Source of the DNA: CAYFVU01 sp964594775 | GTDB taxonomy: Bacteria; Spirochaetota; Spirochaetia; DSM-16054; Sediminispirochaetaceae | Reading direction: 5' to 3' | Assembly (NCBI GenBank): GCA_964594775.1 | Contig: CAZQNO010000064.1 | Coordinates: 1-14,930, forward strand | Length of the DNA stretch: 14,930 nt | Shown: positions 14,852 to 14,930 of the stretch, in pieces | How positions within the stretch are numbered: position 1 is the first letter of the stretch | Layout: each line of letters begins with the position of its first letter | Notes under the pieces: generated by a model | Told to the model about the DNA's origin: nothing | Databases searched by the model: none | Seen by the model: the letters and a program-made list of their open reading frames with translations, nothing else | Translations under genes and position numbers: made by a program

Positions 14852-14930
14852 GTTTTTGTGAAAAGTGGACAAATATTTACATAGTGGTTCAAATCATGCG
14901 GGATAGGCAATAGATACTCGCTGAGAGCGA

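Noticed and set aside
14885..14896. GGTTCAAATC resembling a tRNA T-loop
   Set aside because: The flanking bases do not form a five-pair T stem, and no acceptor or anticodon arm fits around it.

Overview
The window looks like a compact piece of chromosome from a Gram-negative (diderm), non-sporulating bacterium, most likely a spirochaete. That assignment is inference. It rests on RNase Y paired with YmdB, a TlyA-type rRNA methylase, a GerMN-domain protein outside any sporulation context, a PTS enzyme I with no transporter nearby, and ExbB/ExbD/TonB-type genes beside TPR and outer-membrane-barrel genes. Base composition is GC-rich by eye. I saw no IS element, phage gene, CRISPR array, tRNA or rRNA. 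Thirteen protein genes fill almost all of the window, and no gene-free stretch exceeds about 140 bases.

Right side (14930 to 11636, minus strand): a strong sigma70-type promoter at 14823-14851 drives rny (RNase Y), then ymdB (metallophosphoesterase/phosphodiesterase), then tlyA (rRNA 2'-O-methyltransferase with S4 domain). A perfect 8-bp hairpin lies between rny and ymdB, and ymdB and tlyA overlap as ATGA. Together this reads as an RNA-turnover and RNA-modification operon. A lone plus-strand gene for a membrane-anchored GerMN protein (10883-11644) converges on tlyA, and the two coding ends overlap by 9 bases.

Left side (10773 to 1, minus strand): nine genes run the same way with almost no spacing. 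They are ptsI, der, a small merR-type regulator, a secreted putative NlpC/P60-like cysteine peptidase, a 978-residue periplasmic TPR protein, a probable outer-membrane beta-barrel, exbB, exbD, and a TonB-like gene cut by the left edge. ptsI has a near-perfect promoter (TTGACA, 17 bp, TATAGT) ending only nine bases before its ATG, so its mRNA should be leaderless or nearly so. The TPR gene shows a weaker version of the same arrangement.

The most interesting unit is the five-gene left cassette: TPR, barrel, ExbB, ExbD, TonB-like. It looks like a proton-motive-force-driven trans-envelope machine whose outer-membrane partner seems to have no plug domain. It resembles Tol-Pal in layout (TPR protein plus proton channel plus periplasm-spanning arm), but no TolB or Pal is visible in the window. 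The cysteine peptidase upstream may work in the same compartment.
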